NCBI RefSeq assembly: GCF_022761015.1
Contig: NZ_JAKWJQ010000006.1
Span: 124,001-188,000 of the forward strand
Direction of reading: 5' to 3'
Length of the DNA: 64,000 bases
Source of the DNA: Humibacter sp. RRB41
GTDB taxonomy: Bacteria > Actinomycetota > Actinomycetes > Actinomycetales > Microbacteriaceae
Each line of letters starts with the position of its first letter. Positions within the stretch are counted from its first letter, which is position 1. The notes beneath the pieces were generated by a model that had not been told where the DNA came from, did not search any database, and saw only the letters and a program-made list of their open reading frames with translations. Below, piece by piece: positions 33,203-42,272 of this stretch. The translations under genes were made by a program, and so were the position numbers.

Positions 33203-33637
33203 TCAGGACTTCACGGTGATGGTGTCGCCGTTGACGGATGCTGTCAGCTTGTTCAGAGGCCGCGTCGCCGGACCCTGCAGAACGGCACCCGTCGCCTCGT
33301 TGAAGCGCGAGCCGTGGCACGGGCAGTCGTACTCGCCGTTCGTGGGCTTGACGACGCATCCCTGGTGCGTGCAGATGGCAGAGAACGCCACGACCTTGCC
33401 CGCCTGCGGCTGCGCGACGAGGATCGGCGAGTCGGCGATCTTCGCCGAGACCGCACCACCGACGGGCACGTCCGAAAGCTTCAGGGTGGTCGAAGACCCA
33501 GCGGGCACCTCGTTCGAGGAGCTCTCGCCCTGCGGAGTACAGGCGGCCAGCGACACCACGCCGACCGCAGCGGTCGCGCCCGCCAGGGCCGCACGCCGAG
33601 TGACGATGATTCCGTTGCTGGGGTCGCGTCTACTCAC
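33203..33637 (-). CDS. Rieske [2Fe-2S] lipoprotein
   Basis: 144 residues. Cluster ligands are Cys89/His91 of CTHQGC and Cys105/His108 of CPCHGS, a complete Rieske signature. The N terminus has TRR, a hydrophobic run and lipobox LAAC (Cys33), so it is exported, possibly by Tat, and membrane-anchored outside the cell. It may act as an electron-transfer protein; no oxidase partner is adjacent. GTG 33637 has GAGAGGA upstream and overlaps the tesB stop by four bases (GTGA), so it is translated with tesB. Confidence 0.88.
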   Translation of the reverse strand: MSRRDPSNGIIVTRRAALAGATAAVGVVSLAACTPQGESSSNEVPAGSSTTLKLSDVPVGGAVSAKIADSPILVAQPQAGKVVAFSAICTHQGCVVKPTNGEYDCPCHGSRFNEATGAVLQGPATRPLNKLTASVNGDTITVKS

Positions 33638-34515
33638 GACTGGTCCTCTCGATTCGGCAGGCGGATCATGCCCTCCTGGGCCACGTTGGCCACGAGCACG
33701 CCTTCGCGATTGTAGATACGCCCGAGTGAGAGTCCTCTGCCACCGGTAGCGCTCGGGGATTCCTGCACGTAGAGCAGCCAGTCGTCCACCCTGCTGAACC
33801 GGTGCCACCACATGGCGTGGTCGAGGCTGGCGATCTTGAGTCCCGGCGTGCCCCAGGCGATCCCGTGCCTGCGCATCACGGGCTCGAGAATCGAGTAGTC
33901 GCTGGCGTACGCGAGTGCCGCGCGATGAAGGTTCTCGTCATCCGGCAGCCTGTCGAACGTCTTGAACCAGACAGCCTGGTGCGCGACGTGTTCGCCCTCG
34001 ACGCTCACGTAGACCGGTGACGGAATGTGCCTCAGGTCGAAGGGGCGCTCGTCGCGCCAGTAGCGCCCGACCGGATGTTCGAACCCGGCCAGCAGCTCGG
34101 CGTCGCTCGCGATCTGCTCGGGCGGCGGCACATCCGCCGGCATGTCCTGCTGGTGTTCGAGGCCGCTGTCGGGGTCCTGGAAGGAGGCGATCATCGACAG
34201 GATCGGCAGGCCGTCTTGATAGGCCTGAGTGCGACGGGTCGCGAACGAGCGTCCGTCGTGGATGCGGTCGACCGAGAACGTGATCGGCTTGGTCACGTCC
34301 CCGGGACGCAGGAAGTATCCGTGCATCGAGTGCACAGCCCTGCCATCGGGGAGCGTGCGCATGGCAGCCACGATCGACTGCGCGAGCACCTGGCCGCCGA
34401 AGACACGCCCGTGAGGCATCCACTGGCTGGGGCCGGTGAAGATGTCTTCGTTCGTGCGGGCGCCGGTGTCGGTCAGGTCGAGCGCGGTGAGCATGCCTTC
34501 GAGGGGTTCGGTCAT
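33634..34515 (-). CDS. tesB: Acyl-CoA thioesterase II
   Basis: 293 residues, a double hot-dog TesB enzyme that hydrolyses medium- and long-chain acyl-CoA. Family motifs: [16 protein letters not shown] near residue 38, [26 protein letters not shown], and the second-domain LDHAMWWHR and [16 protein letters not shown] segments. It overlaps the Rieske gene (GTGA), giving a two-gene unit. Its usual role is fatty-acid turnover, which fits other acyl-CoA genes in this window but not the Rieske partner. Confidence 0.92.
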   Translation of the reverse strand: MTEPLEGMLTALDLTDTGARTNEDIFTGPSQWMPHGRVFGGQVLAQSIVAAMRTLPDGRAVHSMHGYFLRPGDVTKPITFSVDRIHDGRSFATRRTQAYQDGLPILSMIASFQDPDSGLEHQQDMPADVPPPEQIASDAELLAGFEHPVGRYWRDERPFDLRHIPSPVYVSVEGEHVAHQAVWFKTFDRLPDDENLHRAALAYASDYSILEPVMRRHGIAWGTPGLKIASLDHAMWWHRFSRVDDWLLYVQESPSATGGRGLSLGRIYNREGVLVANVAQEGMIRLPNREDQS

Positions 34516-34601
34516 GGTGCCTCTCGAGTCTCGAAGTCGTCAGCCGCCGACGCGACGCGACGGCCGTGTCGACCGTCGCATTCCGTTAGTTTAGACAGCA
34601 C

Positions 34602-35294
34602 ATGAGTCAGTTCTTCTCCCTTGTCGACACCCTCGCCGTTTCCGACCTTCAGGTGTACCTCTCGCGTGCCGGCCGCGTCGAGGACGGTTCCGTGCGCCTC
34701 GTCGCCGGGTCGGGCGTGCTGGCCGTCTACACGGCCATCCTTTACCCGCGCAGCCTGCTCGATCACATCCCGACGGTCCTCGGTCTGCGCACGTTCGCTA
34801 CCGACCGCGAGGCGGTCTTCGACGCGGTCGTCCCCACCAGGTCGTTGCTCGACCGGCTGGCACGGGCAGCGGATGCCCCACCCCCGGCGACTCCCGACGA
34901 AGCGGTACCCATCGGCATCCGTCTGCCCCTCGAAGTCAGCACGGTCACGTGGGCGGGCATCACGCCGCCCCGCGGCGGGTGGCATCGCGTCGGTGAGACG
35001 TCGGGCGGGGTGCTGGAGCGGGCATCGGCTGAGGGCATCGCCGACGTCGCCGAGGCGATCCCGTCCGGCACGGGAGAGCAGCTCGTGCAACGCGTACGTG
35101 GCGAGGTCTGGGGCAGACCCATTCCGCAATTGGAATACGTTGCAGCAGGGGCGGCATTCGCAGCACAGTCGCTCGGGTTCCTCGTGGAGTCTGACGAGGC
35201 CGTCAGCGTGCACGAGACCGGTCCGTGGACCAGGCTCACGCTGCGCCGCGGTCACGTGCTCGTCAAGCGGGCGGCGTGGTCGTTGCGGGGCTGA
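34602..35294 (+). CDS. Conserved hypothetical actinobacterial protein, 230 aa
   Basis: A soluble alpha/beta protein of unknown family. It begins MSQFFSLVDTLAVSDLQVYLSRAGRVEDGSVRLVAG and has a Pro/Ala-rich loop in the middle, then long helices. Codon use is normal. The ATG lies close after TTAGTTTAGACA, giving a leaderless promoter. It is divergent from tesB (86 bases) and ends at a perfect hairpin (35340-35363). Confidence 0.65.
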   Translation: MSQFFSLVDTLAVSDLQVYLSRAGRVEDGSVRLVAGSGVLAVYTAILYPRSLLDHIPTVLGLRTFATDREAVFDAVVPTRSLLDRLARAADAPPPATPDEAVPIGIRLPLEVSTVTWAGITPPRGGWHRVGETSGGVLERASAEGIADVAEAIPSGTGEQLVQRVRGEVWGRPIPQLEYVAAGAAFAAQSLGFLVESDEAVSVHETGPWTRLTLRRGHVLVKRAAWSLRG

Positions 35295-35339
35295 GCCGGC
35301 ATCCCCGAGGAGTGGAGCACAGCGGGGGTAGACCACAAC

Positions 35340-35363
35340 GACCCCCTACGTCGGTAGGGGGTC
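35340..35363 (+). terminator. 10-bp hairpin GACCCCCTAC/GTAGGGGGTC
   Basis: Perfect stem with loop GTCG, 45 bases after the stop of the hypothetical gene. No T run; probably a terminator as for other genes in the window. Confidence 0.65.
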
Positions 35364-35428
35364 GGGACAGCCCCATGGCGTGATGTGCTCGTCGCTGCCA
35401 TCCGCGTACGGTGCCCTAAAGCGCGGAG

Positions 35429-36562
35429 ATGCCGCCTGAGACAGGGCACGACATGACGGCGACCGAGATCGCAACCGAATCGCGGATCATCCGCACCAGT
35501 GGACGACGAGGGCGTGCGAACGCCTCAGGACAGAGCGCCTTCGCGGAGGTCTCGTCGGTCATCAAGCAGGAGGGCCTTCTCCGCCGCCGATACGGGTTCT
35601 ATCTGACCGTCTTCGCCTGCTGGAGCCTCGCGCTGGTCGCTGCGATCACGGCGATGGTGCTGATCGGCGACAGCTGGTGGCAGCTGCCCATCGCGGCCGT
35701 GCTGGGCATCATCTTCACTCAGTTCGCCTTCCTCGCCCACGAGGCCGCGCACCGTCAGATCTTCGCATCGGGCAAGGCGAACGAGCGGGTCAGCCTCGTG
35801 CTCGGCAATCTCGTCGTCGGACTCAGCTACTCGTGGTGGATGAACAAGCATTCCAGGCACCACGCCAACCCGAACACGGTCGGCAAGGACCCGGACATCG
35901 AGAAGGACACCATCTCGTTCCTCGAGGAGGACGCTGCAGCAAGCCGCGGTCTGGAACGTCTGATCACGCGAAAGCAGGGCTACTTGTTCTTCCCACTGTT
36001 GCTGCTCGAGGGCGTCAACCTGCACCGCCACGCATTCGTGTCGGCCTTCGGGCGCGGGCGCGTCGCACACCGTCCCCTGGAGATCATCCTGCTGCTGACG
36101 CGATTCGCCGCGTACTTCACGTTCCTGTTCGTGCTGTTGCCTGCGCCGATAGCAGTCGTCTTCATAGCCATCCAGATGGCGGTCTTCGGCCTCTACATGG
36201 GAGCGTCGTTCGCTCCGAACCACAAGGGGATGCCGATCATCGCACGGGATGCCAAGGTGGACTTCCTCAGCCGTCAGGTGCTCACCTCGCGCAACATCAC
36301 GGGCGGCGTGTTCATCGACAACTTCATGGGCGGCCTGAACTACCAGGTCGAGCACCACCTGTTCCCGAGCATGCCGCGACCTGCGTTGCGTCGCACCCAG
36401 CGACTCGTGAAGGCGTACTGCCTCGAGAACAACGTGCGCTACACCGAGACGACTCTGCTGAACTCCTACGCGATCGTGATCGAATACCTCAATCGCGTCG
36501 GCCTCGCCGCGGGCGACCCGTTCGACTGCCCCATGGTGTCGCAGTACCGACCGCGCGACTGA
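35429..36562 (+). CDS. Acyl-lipid fatty-acid desaturase
   Basis: 377 residues. The three His boxes of membrane di-iron desaturases are at HEAAH (about 104-108), HSRHH (141-145) and EHHLFP (about 306-311), between hydrophobic helices. It inserts a double bond into membrane acyl chains with O2 and an electron donor, helping adapt membrane fluidity. ATG 35429 has TAAAGC at -12 to -7, consistent with leaderless initiation; ATG 35453 is the alternative. The next gene is convergent 12 bases away. Confidence 0.92.
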   Translation: MPPETGHDMTATEIATESRIIRTSGRRGRANASGQSAFAEVSSVIKQEGLLRRRYGFYLTVFACWSLALVAAITAMVLIGDSWWQLPIAAVLGIIFTQFAFLAHEAAHRQIFASGKANERVSLVLGNLVVGLSYSWWMNKHSRHHANPNTVGKDPDIEKDTISFLEEDAAASRGLERLITRKQGYLFFPLLLLEGVNLHRHAFVSAFGRGRVAHRPLEIILLLTRFAAYFTFLFVLLPAPIAVVFIAIQMAVFGLYMGASFAPNHKGMPIIARDAKVDFLSRQVLTSRNITGGVFIDNFMGGLNYQVEHHLFPSMPRPALRRTQRLVKAYCLENNVRYTETTLLNSYAIVIEYLNRVGLAAGDPFDCPMVSQYRPRD

Positions 36563-36574
36563 TCGATCGCGCGG

Positions 36575-38242
36575 CTAAAGGTCCGCGAGCACGCCGCGAG
36601 CGGCCTGTCTGCCGGAGAACAGGCATCCGCCGAGGAATGTGCCCTCCAGGGATCGGTAACCGTGCACGCCGCCTCCGCCGAATCCGCTGACCTCTCCGGC
36701 CGCGTAAAGTCCGGGCACGGCCGTGCCGTCTGCAGTCTGCGCGCGTCCCTGCAGATCGGTCTCCAGCCCGCCGAGCGTCTTGCGGGTGAGGATGTGCAGT
36801 TTCACCGCGATCAGCGGGCCGGATTTCGGGTCGAGGAACTTGTGCGGCGATGCGACCCTGATGAGCCTGTCGCCTCGATACTTGCGCGCAGAGGTGATGG
36901 CCGCCAGTTGGGCATCCTTCGAGAAACCGTTGTCGAGCTCGCGGTCATGCTCGAGGACGCTGCGCTCGATCGCCTTCTCGTCGAACGGAACGTCGGCAAG
37001 GCCACGCATGCCTGCCAGCAGCTCGGGCAGGGTGGACGCCACGATGAAGTCCGCGCCGTGCTGCTTGAACGCGTCGACGGGCCCCGGAGCCCCGGAGCGC
37101 ACGCGTTGCAGCAGCAGTCCGATGTCTTTGCCGGTGAGGTCGGGGTTCTGCTCGCTGCCGGAGAGCGTGAACTCCTTTTCGAGGATCTTCTGCGTCAGCA
37201 CGAACCAGGTGTAGTCGTGGCCGGTGCTCTGGATGTGCTCCAACGTTCCCAGCGTGTCGAACCCGGGGAACAGGGGAGCGGGCAGCCGGTTTCCTTCTGC
37301 GTCGAACCACAGTGACGACGGCCCGGGCAGAATGCGGATGCCGTGGTTCTGCCAGACCGGATTCCAGTTCTGGATGCCTTCCGTGTAGTGCCACATGCGG
37401 TCGCCGTTGATCACCCTCGCGCCGGTCCGCTGCGAGATCTCGACCATGCGGCCGTCAACGTGGGCGGGTACGCCCGCGAGCATGCGCTCAGGGGGAGTGC
37501 CCAGCCGTTCCGGCCAGTTGCGGCGCACGAGCTCGTGGTTTCCGCCGATGCCGCCGGAAGTCACGACGACGGCCGGCGCGCGGAACTCGAACTCCCCGAT
37601 GACGTCCCGGTTGCTGGCGACGCCGCGCTCCATGGCGTCGGGGGCCAGCACGCTGCCGCGCACTCCGACGACGCGACCGTTCTCGACGATGATCCCGTCG
37701 ACGCGATGACGGTGCGCCAGGGTGGCTGCGCCTTCCGCCACACCCTGCCTGACGCGCTCGATGAACGGCGCGAGCAGCCCTGGCCCTGTTCCCCACGTGA
37801 TGTGGAAGCGGGGCACCGAGTTGCCGTGTCCACCCGCCGTGCCGCTGCCGCGCTCCGCCCAGCCGACGACCGGGAAGAACTTCACGCCCTTCGAGCGCAG
37901 CCATGCTCGTTTCTCACCGGCAGCGAAGTCGAGGTAGGCCTCCGCCCAGCGCTTGGGCCAGGCATCCTCTTCGCGATCGAAGCCCGCCGTGCCGAACCAG
38001 TCCTGTCGCGCCAGCTCGAGCGAGTCGTGCACTCCCATGCGGCGTTGTTCGGGGGAGTCGATGAGGAAGAGGCCGCCGAACGACCAGAATGCCTGGCCGC
38101 CGAGCGACTGGGAAGGCTCCTGCTCGACGACGAGCACGCGCTTGCCGTGCTCGAGCAGTTCGCTGGCAGTGACGAGGCCGGCAAGGCCTGCGCCGACGAT
38201 GATCGCGTCGTAGTCGGGGACGGTGTCGGGGGTCGCGGGCAT
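36575..38242 (-). CDS. FAD-binding dehydrogenase (KstD/fumarate-reductase-like)
   Basis: 555 residues. The dinucleotide-binding motif VGAGLAGLVTA is at residues 16-26; the acidic LVVEQE strand follows. Later segments (GGIGGNHELVRR, DFIVASTLPELL, GLYAAGEVSGFGGGG) are typical of flavoprotein dehydrogenases of the KstD/fumarate-reductase superfamily. The protein likely oxidises or reduces a steroid-like or unsaturated substrate; the reaction is unknown. GAAGGAG precedes ATG 38242. A near-palindrome at 38337-38356 lies about 100 bases upstream. Confidence 0.85.
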   Translation of the reverse strand: MPATPDTVPDYDAIIVGAGLAGLVTASELLEHGKRVLVVEQEPSQSLGGQAFWSFGGLFLIDSPEQRRMGVHDSLELARQDWFGTAGFDREEDAWPKRWAEAYLDFAAGEKRAWLRSKGVKFFPVVGWAERGSGTAGGHGNSVPRFHITWGTGPGLLAPFIERVRQGVAEGAATLAHRHRVDGIIVENGRVVGVRGSVLAPDAMERGVASNRDVIGEFEFRAPAVVVTSGGIGGNHELVRRNWPERLGTPPERMLAGVPAHVDGRMVEISQRTGARVINGDRMWHYTEGIQNWNPVWQNHGIRILPGPSSLWFDAEGNRLPAPLFPGFDTLGTLEHIQSTGHDYTWFVLTQKILEKEFTLSGSEQNPDLTGKDIGLLLQRVRSGAPGPVDAFKQHGADFIVASTLPELLAGMRGLADVPFDEKAIERSVLEHDRELDNGFSKDAQLAAITSARKYRGDRLIRVASPHKFLDPKSGPLIAVKLHILTRKTLGGLETDLQGRAQTADGTAVPGLYAAGEVSGFGGGGVHGYRSLEGTFLGGCLFSGRQAARGVLADL

Positions 38243-38336
38243 CCGGGGTCTCCTTCGATCGGAATGCGTCGTGCGGTGGCCGTGACTGTGATCGCGGTCG
38301 TGCGGCCAGGAGCAGTGTCGGTTACCGAGAAGTATG

Positions 38337-38356
38337 ACTTAGTCAGTTGACCAAGT
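38337..38356. promoter_or_regulatory. Operator-like near-palindrome ACTTAGTCA-GT-TGACCAAGT
   Basis: Nine-base arms with one mismatch around GT, about 100 bases upstream of the FAD dehydrogenase start. A minus-strand CATACT box lies next to it (38335-38330). The size and symmetry suit a TetR-type repressor; no such gene is in the window. Confidence 0.5.
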
Positions 38357-38389
38357 TCGAATCGGATCCGCTCCGACCCGCCGGGGTGC

Positions 38390-38905
38390 CTACTCCTCGA
38401 ACGTGTTGACCATCGCGTGAGCCGCGCGCTCGAGGTACGACCAGAGCGTCGCCTCGTACAGTGGGGGCAGCTCCAGTACGTCGACGGCGGCGCGCATGTG
38501 GGCGAGCCAGCGATCGCGGGCATCCGGGTTCACCTTGAACGGTACGTGTCGCATGCGAAGGCGGGGGTGCCCGCGCTGCTCGCTGTACGTCGTCGGCCCG
38601 CCCCAGTACTGCTCGAGGAACATCCGCAGCCGTTCGGCGGCGGGCCCGAGATCTTCTTCCGGGTACATCTCGCTGAGCACAGGGTCACCCGCGACGCCGC
38701 GGTAGAACGTGTCGACCAGGCGTTGGAACGTCTCGTGACCGCCGACCTGCTCGTAGAAGTTGCCCGTGACGGCCTCCCCGCCCGGCGAGGTGCGCAGCGT
38801 GAGCGGTGCGGCGGTGGGCGCAGGGGAGCCGTGCGGTGTCTCGGGCAACGGCCGCTCGTCGTTCACTGTGCCGTCACCCGAGCCGGAGGGAGTCGTGTCG
38901 GTCAA
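38390..38905 (-). CDS. glbO: Truncated hemoglobin, group II (TrHbO type)
   Basis: About 171 residues including a roughly 45-residue Pro-rich, disordered N-terminal extension. The globin core FYEQVGGHETFQRLVDTFY ... GHPRLRMRHVPFKV carries the proximal heme His (His120) in the RMRH motif and a WGGP loop typical of group II. Mycobacterial TrHbO binds O2 and participates in redox or peroxide chemistry. The TTG start at 38905 is supported by GAGGGA upstream and the TTGA overlap with the channel gene stop (38902), indicating translational coupling; GTG 38866 is a fallback. Confidence 0.87.
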   Translation of the reverse strand: MTDTTPSGSGDGTVNDERPLPETPHGSPAPTAAPLTLRTSPGGEAVTGNFYEQVGGHETFQRLVDTFYRGVAGDPVLSEMYPEEDLGPAAERLRMFLEQYWGGPTTYSEQRGHPRLRMRHVPFKVNPDARDRWLAHMRAAVDVLELPPLYEATLWSYLERAAHAMVNTFEE

Positions 38906-40104
38906 TGCTGTCCCTCGTCGTCGTGGTGATCGCTCTGCAGGCCGTGCTCGCCGGGAGACGGATGCTTCGGAGCAGCCGCTCCCGCCGCGTCTGTCGCCGA
39001 CGGCTTGGTGATCGCCTGCGGGTGTCGGTGCGTCGATGTGGAGGTCTGAGGTGCGCGTCCCGCGTCTGCAGGCGGCTTCCTGCCGCGCTTCCGCTTCTGC
39101 TTGGAGTCCTCGGTCGTGACGACGGGACTCGGCCGCGTGCGCGGAGGATGCGCGCCCGTGATGCTGGCGGCGCCGTCGAACCCGGTGAGAACAACGCTTG
39201 AGAGCGACGGCAGCGTCACGTTCATCTCGTCGAGCGCGGACTTGAGACGCTTGCGCAGCTCTCTGGCGACGTCGTCCTTCGCGGTCGTGCGGGTCTTCAG
39301 CACGACACGAAGCACGATCGCGTCGGCCGAGACCGATTCGATGCCCCACAGCTCCGGCCGTTCCACGATGCGGGCACGCCACTTGGGGCTCGTAGCGAGC
39401 TCGTTCGCGACCGCGAGCATACGGTCCTCGATCGCATCGACATCGCTGTCGTACGGCACGGCGAGATCGGTGATCACGCGCGCCCAGCCCTGCGACATGT
39501 TGCCGACGCGCAGAATCTCGCCGTTGCGCACGAACCAGAGAGTGCCGTTGACGTCACGAATCTGCGTGACGCGGATGCCGACCACCTCGACGATGCCGGT
39601 CGCCGGTCCAAGATCGACGACGTCGCCCACGCCCAACTGGTCCTCCATCACCATGAACAGTCCGTTGAGCACGTCCTTGACGATGTTCTGCGCACCGAAA
39701 CCGAGGCCGGCGCCGATCGCGGCCGTGAGCAGGGCAAGAGAACCGAAGAGGTCGGGGAGGGCGACATTGACGCACGCCACCAGGGCGATGATGACGATCG
39801 TGATGTTCACGATGTTGCTGAGCACGGTGCCGAGCGTGCGGGTTCGCTGCACGAGCCGCACTGCGGCGATTGGAGACGCGGTAAGCGCCTGCGTGTCTTC
39901 GACGTTCTGTTTCTTCTTCACGCCGGTGACGATGCGCCGCACGATACGTCGGATGACGAAGTGCATCACCCACGCGATGAGGATCGCGACCACGACGATG
40001 ATGGCGATCTGAATCAGCTTCCAGCCCCACGAGGTCAATGCGGCGAGGGCGGACTCCCAGAACGTCGGGGCGGTTGCGGAGTGAAGTGATGCGAGAAGAA
40101 TCAT
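38902..40104 (-). CDS. MscS-family mechanosensitive ion channel
   Basis: 400 residues. Three transmembrane segments precede the conserved pore helix region (GAGLGFGAQNIVKDVLNG, like the MscS TM3 A/G-rich helix with FGAQN), followed by a beta-domain LGVGDVVDLG and a cytoplasmic C domain. The last roughly 110 residues form a basic, Pro/Lys-rich, disordered tail that is unusually long. It opens when the membrane is stretched, releasing solutes. The start ATG 40104 has TAGACT (40118-40113) eight bases upstream, so the transcript is leaderless; the globin gene is cotranslated. Confidence 0.9.
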   Translation of the reverse strand: MILLASLHSATAPTFWESALAALTSWGWKLIQIAIIVVVAILIAWVMHFVIRRIVRRIVTGVKKKQNVEDTQALTASPIAAVRLVQRTRTLGTVLSNIVNITIVIIALVACVNVALPDLFGSLALLTAAIGAGLGFGAQNIVKDVLNGLFMVMEDQLGVGDVVDLGPATGIVEVVGIRVTQIRDVNGTLWFVRNGEILRVGNMSQGWARVITDLAVPYDSDVDAIEDRMLAVANELATSPKWRARIVERPELWGIESVSADAIVLRVVLKTRTTAKDDVARELRKRLKSALDEMNVTLPSLSSVVLTGFDGAASITGAHPPRTRPSPVVTTEDSKQKRKRGRKPPADAGRAPQTSTSTHRHPQAITKPSATDAAGAAAPKHPSPGEHGLQSDHHDDEGQH

Positions 40105-40112
40105 CGCGCCCG

Positions 40113-40118
40113 AGTCTA
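40113..40118 (-). promoter_or_regulatory. -10 box TAGACT for the MscS gene
   Basis: Eight bases before ATG 40104. Confidence 0.55.
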
Positions 40119-40180
40119 CTGAGCCGACCATGTGCATCCAGAGGGCGACGCCTTTGCGTGCCCTGGAGGCGACCGACAGA

Positions 40181-40225
40181 CGGATGCCCGGGGCGACGTG
40201 GTGAAGACGTCGCCCCGGGCATCCG
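40181..40225 (-). terminator. Perfect 19-bp hairpin downstream of the ABC permease
   Basis: Arms CGGATGCCCGGGGCGACGT (40181-40199) and its exact complement (40207-40225), loop GGTGAAG. A second hairpin (GAACCGGGC/GCCCGGGTTC, 40226-40249) stands between it and the permease stop. No T tract; together they likely terminate the ABC operon. Confidence 0.75.
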
Positions 40226-40259
40226 GAACCGGGCGATGAGCCCGGGTTCCCCCTGGCCG

Positions 40260-41123
40260 CTATACGTCGCGTCTCTTGATCAGCACCGCGCCGATCACGA
40301 CGCCCACGATGACCCACGCTGCGAGCACGAGGCCGCCGGTCGTGGCGTCCAAAGCCACGACGCCGCTCGCGGGCGCCGGGGCGTTCGGCTGCACGAACGC
40401 GTAGAGCTGACCGCCTGACGCGGACGGCAGGAAGCTCGCCACGTTCGACACCCAGGTCGCGTTCGTGAGCCCTGCGACAACCTGCAACGCCACCGGAAGC
40501 ACGAGCAGGGTGCCGAGGATCGCGGCGATACCGCCGGCGGAGCTGCGGATGATCGCACCGAAGGCGAAGGCCAGTATCGCGACGAGCGCGAGGTAGCCCG
40601 CACCGCCGAGCAACGGCAGCAGAACATCGCTCCTCGTCAAGTCGACGTTCACACCGCGGGCGTTCAGGATGCCCGTTGCCACGAGCGACGAGATTCCGAG
40701 TGACACGATCGAGACGACGAACACCACGACGGCCAGCACGATGAGCTTGCCGAAGTAGGCGCCGAGTCGACCAGGTACGGCGGTGAACGTCGAACGGATC
40801 ATCCCGGTGCTGTATTCGCCACTGATCACGAGAACGCCGAGAACGGCCGCGACCAATTGTGTGAAGTTCACGCCGATGGTCGATGACTGCACGAGCAGCG
40901 AGGCGGCGTTGGTGGCGGGTATCGCGCCTGGATTCTGCAGATGGAGAACGCCGGCGACAAGCGCCGAGAACCCGACGGAGAGCAGGATGACGAGACCGAG
41001 GCACCACATGGTGGAGCGAAGGCTGTGCAGCTTGATCCACTCCGAGTTGAGCACGCCGCCGAAGGACAAGCGGATGCCGTCGAGCGGGCCTGCTGCTGTC
41101 GTGGTTTCTGTCGCAGTGGTCAT
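40260..41123 (-). CDS. ABC-2-type transporter permease
   Basis: 287 residues with about six membrane helices: LGLVILLSVGFSALVAGVL near residue 43, the loop VLVISGEYSTGMIRSTFTAVPGR (the typical ABC-2 GEY motif) and further helices to the C terminus. It forms the membrane channel of an exporter with the ATPase at 41120. Cargo is unknown (drug, lipid or peptide). ATG 41123 overlaps the ATPase stop by four bases (ATGA). Confidence 0.9.
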   Translation of the reverse strand: MTTATETTTAAGPLDGIRLSFGGVLNSEWIKLHSLRSTMWCLGLVILLSVGFSALVAGVLHLQNPGAIPATNAASLLVQSSTIGVNFTQLVAAVLGVLVISGEYSTGMIRSTFTAVPGRLGAYFGKLIVLAVVVFVVSIVSLGISSLVATGILNARGVNVDLTRSDVLLPLLGGAGYLALVAILAFAFGAIIRSSAGGIAAILGTLLVLPVALQVVAGLTNATWVSNVASFLPSASGGQLYAFVQPNAPAPASGVVALDATTGGLVLAAWVIVGVVIGAVLIKRRDV

Positions 41124-42031
41124 CGGGTCACCTCCGAGTGGTACTCGACCTCGTCTTGGGTGAGTTCGAGGTAGGCCTCTTCGAGCGAGGCGTCGACCGG
41201 GGTCAGTTCGTGCAGAGGGAGGCCGGAGGCCGCCGCGATGTCGCCGATCCGAGCGGCGTCGACCCCGGAGACCTCGAGCGCGCCGTCGTCGAACGACGTC
41301 ACGGTGATGTCCGGCCCGGCGAGCGCCGCCGTGAGGGCTTGCACCTGCGGGGTGCGCACGCGCACCACCCGCCTGGTCGCACCGGCTATCACGTCGGAGA
41401 TCGGGGCATCCGCGAGCACGCGACCGCGTCCGAGCACGATCAGATGGTCGGCGGTCTGCGACATCTCGCTCATCAGGTGCGAGGAGATGAAGACGGTGCG
41501 GCCTTCGGATGCCAGATAGCGGCAGAACTCGCGCACCCAGCGAACGCCCTCTGGGTCGAGTCCGTTCACCGGCTCGTCGAGGATGAGCGTATGCGGGTCG
41601 CCGAGCAGTGCGGCGGCGATGCCGAGGCGCTCGCCCATGCCGAGCGAGAAGCCGCCGACGCGCTTGTTCGCCACCGACTCGAGGCCGGTCATGGCGATCA
41701 CGTCGTGCACGCGGCTCTTCGGGATGCCGTGCGTCGCCGCGAGCGCGCGCAGGTGGTTGAACGCGGTGCGGCCGGTGTGCACGGCTTTGGCCTCGAGCAG
41801 TGCCCCCACCTCGTGGAGCGGTGCCGGATGCTTCGCGTACGGCTTGCCGTCGACGAGGGCGTGGCCCGCCGTCGGCTTGTCGAGGCCGACGATCATCCGC
41901 ATGGTCGTGGACTTGCCTGCGCCGTTCGGGCCGAGGAAGCCCGTGACGATGCCGGGACGCACCGTGAAGGTGACGTCGTCCACCGCCAGCTTGGGGCCGT
42001 ACCTCTTGGTGAGGCCTTCAATTTCGATCAT
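41120..42031 (-). CDS. ABC transporter ATP-binding protein (ABC-2 exporter type)
   Basis: 303 residues. Walker A GPNGAGKST at 34-42, signature LGMGERLGIAAAL near 133 (with the usual LSxGMxxR variant), Walker B LILDEPVNGLDPEG, then the H-loop SSHLMSEM. The C-terminal about 90 residues form the extra domain typical of export ATPases. A TAGGTT box (42043-42038) six bases before ATG 42031 indicates leaderless transcription of this two-gene operon. Confidence 0.93.
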   Translation of the reverse strand: MIEIEGLTKRYGPKLAVDDVTFTVRPGIVTGFLGPNGAGKSTTMRMIVGLDKPTAGHALVDGKPYAKHPAPLHEVGALLEAKAVHTGRTAFNHLRALAATHGIPKSRVHDVIAMTGLESVANKRVGGFSLGMGERLGIAAALLGDPHTLILDEPVNGLDPEGVRWVREFCRYLASEGRTVFISSHLMSEMSQTADHLIVLGRGRVLADAPISDVIAGATRRVVRVRTPQVQALTAALAGPDITVTSFDDGALEVSGVDAARIGDIAAASGLPLHELTPVDASLEEAYLELTQDEVEYHSEVTR

Positions 42032-42133
42032 GATCCCAACCTAGGGTCAGGAGCACGGCCGCGGCATCCGCCCAGAGGATGACAGCCCTGCATCCACGGG
42101 CCGATTATCTCGCAGGCCTCGCGACTCGGCGCG

Positions 42134-42175
42134 CCGCGCGCCGGCCCCACCCGCGCGCCGGCCCCACCCGCGCGC
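42134..42175 (+). repeat. Tandem 17-bp repeat, about 2.5 copies
   Basis: Two exact copies of CCGCGCGCCGGCCCCAC (42134-42150, 42151-42167) and a partial third ending at 42175, next to the left arm of a long inverted repeat. Same layout as the tandem array at 2338. Confidence 0.85.
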
Positions 42176-42246
42176 ACACGTTTTCAGGACATTCGCTGAC
42201 CCAGCGACACTGTGGGTGCGGAGGCGGCGATGTCCTGAAAACGTGT
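42176..42246. repeat. Long inverted repeat with nested hairpin
   Basis: Perfect 17-bp arms ACACGTTTTCAGGACAT (42176-42192) and its complement (42230-42246). The 37-nt centre begins with a second hairpin TCGCTG-ACC-CAGCGA (42193-42207), exactly like the nested 6-bp/3-nt hairpin of the element at 2440-2517. Confidence 0.85.
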
Positions 42247-42272
42247 TGCGTTCGACCGAGTCGACGGGCGGA

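Noticed and set aside
38902-41040. A single giant frame joining the MscS gene to the ABC permease
   Set aside because: The extension lies inside the ABC permease in another frame; a TAGACT box and ATG at 40104 define the real start.
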